Below are positions 5,894 through 6,371 of a stretch of DNA of 6,371 bases, in pieces. The notes under the pieces were generated by a model. That model was not told where the DNA came from. It worked only from the letters and a program-made list of their open reading frames with translations, and did not search any database. The stretch is from assembly GCF_030658505.1 (NCBI RefSeq), contig NZ_JAUTXR010000070.1:1-6371 (forward strand), read 5' to 3'. The position numbers and the translations under genes were made by a program. The stretch's first letter is position 1, and every line of letters begins with the position of its first letter. The DNA comes from Stenotrophomonas raiganjensis (SeqCode) (GTDB lineage: Bacteria > Pseudomonadota > Gammaproteobacteria > Xanthomonadales > Xanthomonadaceae).

Positions 5894-6117
5894 TGAGCAC
5901 GCAACTGGTTCCCGCCGGCCAGTACCAGGCGCACCGCCGCATCTGGCGGCGCCTGGTGCAGACCGCACGCCTGTGCTGCGGCATTCCTGATTACGACAAC
6001 TACGTCCGGCACATGCTGGAAAAGCATCCGGACCAGGAGCCGATGGACTACAAGACGTTCTTCCGCGAGCGCCAGGAGGCGCGCTACGGAGGACGCAACG
6101 GCGGGCGCTGCTGTTGA
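5893..6117 (+). CDS. ybdD: YbdD/YjiX family partner of CstA
   Basis: This 74-residue cytoplasmic protein belongs to the small YbdD/YjiX family (DUF466). The signature is complete: [18 protein letters not shown] (about residues 29-46), [11 protein letters not shown], and a terminal RCC. In E. coli YbdD is encoded right after cstA and is needed for CstA-dependent pyruvate uptake. The ATG overlaps the cstA stop in TGATG, and only a weak GGTGGA precedes it, so translational coupling is likely. It is slightly longer than the E. coli protein (65 residues) at the N-terminus. An in-frame GTG three bases earlier is an unlikely start. A hairpin follows. Confidence 0.94.
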   Translation: MSTQLVPAGQYQAHRRIWRRLVQTARLCCGIPDYDNYVRHMLEKHPDQEPMDYKTFFRERQEARYGGRNGGRCC

Positions 6118-6131
6118 GGCGTGAGGCGGTT

Positions 6132-6150
6132 GCCGGGCTTGCAGCCCGGC
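6132..6150 (+). terminator. Stem-loop after cstA-ybdD
   Basis: GCCGGGCT (6132-6139) pairs with AGCCCGGC (6143-6150) around a TGC loop, 14 bases after the ybdD stop. It is very stable but lacks a T-tract. It probably ends the operon; similar GC-rich hairpins are frequent after genes in this group, so it may also be part of the repeat that follows. Confidence 0.6.
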
Positions 6151-6166
6151 GCCCGCGGAGGCCGGA

Positions 6167-6192
6167 GCAACTGCAACTGCAACTGCAACTGC
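6167..6192 (+). repeat. Hexamer tandem repeat, GCAACT-type
   Basis: Four perfect copies of GCAACT (6167-6190) are followed by GC. It marks the inner edge of the right-hand composite repeat, at the position corresponding to the GCTTTT-type tract at 104-127. Perfect copies suggest recent slippage, so copy number may differ between strains. Confidence 0.85.
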
Positions 6193-6260
6193 GGGAGCGT
6201 CTGCTCTGGCTTTCTGTGGGTTTGGCGGGACGGTGTGGGCTTGCAGGACACGCCGTAAAC

Positions 6261-6344
6261 CCCGCTCCGCGGTCCGGCCCAGCCGCTGGCGGCTATGCGT
6301 TCGGGCGCTTGCGAAGCAGTGCTTCGCAAGCAAAGCGCCCTCAC
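6261..6344. repeat. Extra hairpin-bearing segment inside the right composite repeat
   Basis: Aligned with the left copy, which passes almost directly from its ACGC-GTAC block to CCATG, the right copy has about 84 extra bases here. They hold a small stem, AGCCGC/GCGGCT (6281-6294), and a strong one: GGGCGCTTGCGAAGC (6303-6317), an AGT loop, then GCTTCGCAAGC (6321-6331) and GCGCCC (6335-6340). It may be a nested insertion of another small repeat, or a block lost from the left copy; no target-site duplication is evident. Confidence 0.5.
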
Positions 6345-6371
6345 CCATGGGGGCTCGATGGCGCCATCCAT

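Larger units (their letters stand above)
6167..6371 (+). repeat. Composite intergenic repeat, right copy, cut by the window end
   Basis: After the hexamers come TTTGGCGGGACGGTGTGGG (6220-6239 region), GGACACGCCGTAAAC (6246-6260), then about 84 further bases, and finally CCATG, GCTCGAT and CATCCAT (6345-6371). These blocks follow the same order as the reverse complement of 1-130. GATGGCGCCATC (6357-6368) is palindromic and the copy is probably incomplete at the window edge. The 254 bases after ybdD contain no supported gene; open frames on either strand follow the repeat. Confidence 0.7.

Noticed and set aside
3701..5968. 755-residue open frame on the minus strand
   Set aside because: It is antisense to cstA. 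Its product is low in complexity and rich in His, Gln, Arg and Asp, the pattern given by the complement of GC-biased codons. The plus strand encodes an unmistakable CstA.
6167..6192. CRISPR-like array
   Set aside because: The units are contiguous six-base repeats with no spacers, so this is a microsatellite-like tract.
5734..6371. Two minus-strand open frames across the right end
   Set aside because: They cover the composite repeat, its hexamers (read as Leu-Gln repeats) and the antisense of ybdD. No motif, signal peptide or ribosome binding site was found.

Overview
The window looks like ordinary chromosome from a GC-rich gammaproteobacterium of the Xanthomonadaceae, most probably Stenotrophomonas (maltophilia group). 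The grounds are the strong G/C bias at third codon positions, a paired REP element of the SMAG type described in S. maltophilia, Clp/CRP-like boxes, and long composite intergenic repeats at both ends. The genus is inferred from these features; no database search was possible.

Layout, left to right: (1) 1-255 holds a diverged composite intergenic repeat with a hexamer tract, then the leader of the first gene. (2) 256-1119 (+) encodes a pirin-family cupin. (3) 1120-1240 carries a near-consensus Clp/CRP box and a strong ribosome binding site. (4) 1241-1960 (+) encodes the water channel AqpZ, followed by a strong hairpin. (5) 1961-2157 has a second, weaker Clp-like box and a leader hairpin. (6) 2158-2616 (+) encodes a small exported protein of unknown function. 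(7) 2623-2743 lies between convergent genes and holds a terminator-like hairpin and an inverted SMAG pair. (8) 2745-3596 (-) encodes a second, more canonical pirin. (9) 3597-3811 is the divergent intergenic region shared by the second pirin and cstA. (10) 3812-6117 (+) is the two-gene cstA-ybdD operon with overlapping stop and start. (11) 6118-6371 holds a hairpin, a hexamer tract and a second copy of the composite repeat, inverted relative to the left one and carrying about 84 extra bases.

The best-understood unit is cstA-ybdD: a large CstA/BtsT-family membrane transporter (pyruvate or peptides in E. coli) with its small partner protein. AqpZ is an independent water-permeability gene that appears to be under Clp control. 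The two pirins are paralogues of different subfamilies, each with a complete iron-binding set, and nothing in the sequence ties them to the neighbouring genes. No defence system, prophage, transposase, CRISPR array or RNA gene was found. The most interesting material is intergenic: the Clp boxes around aqpZ, the direct repeats upstream of cstA, and the composite repeats.
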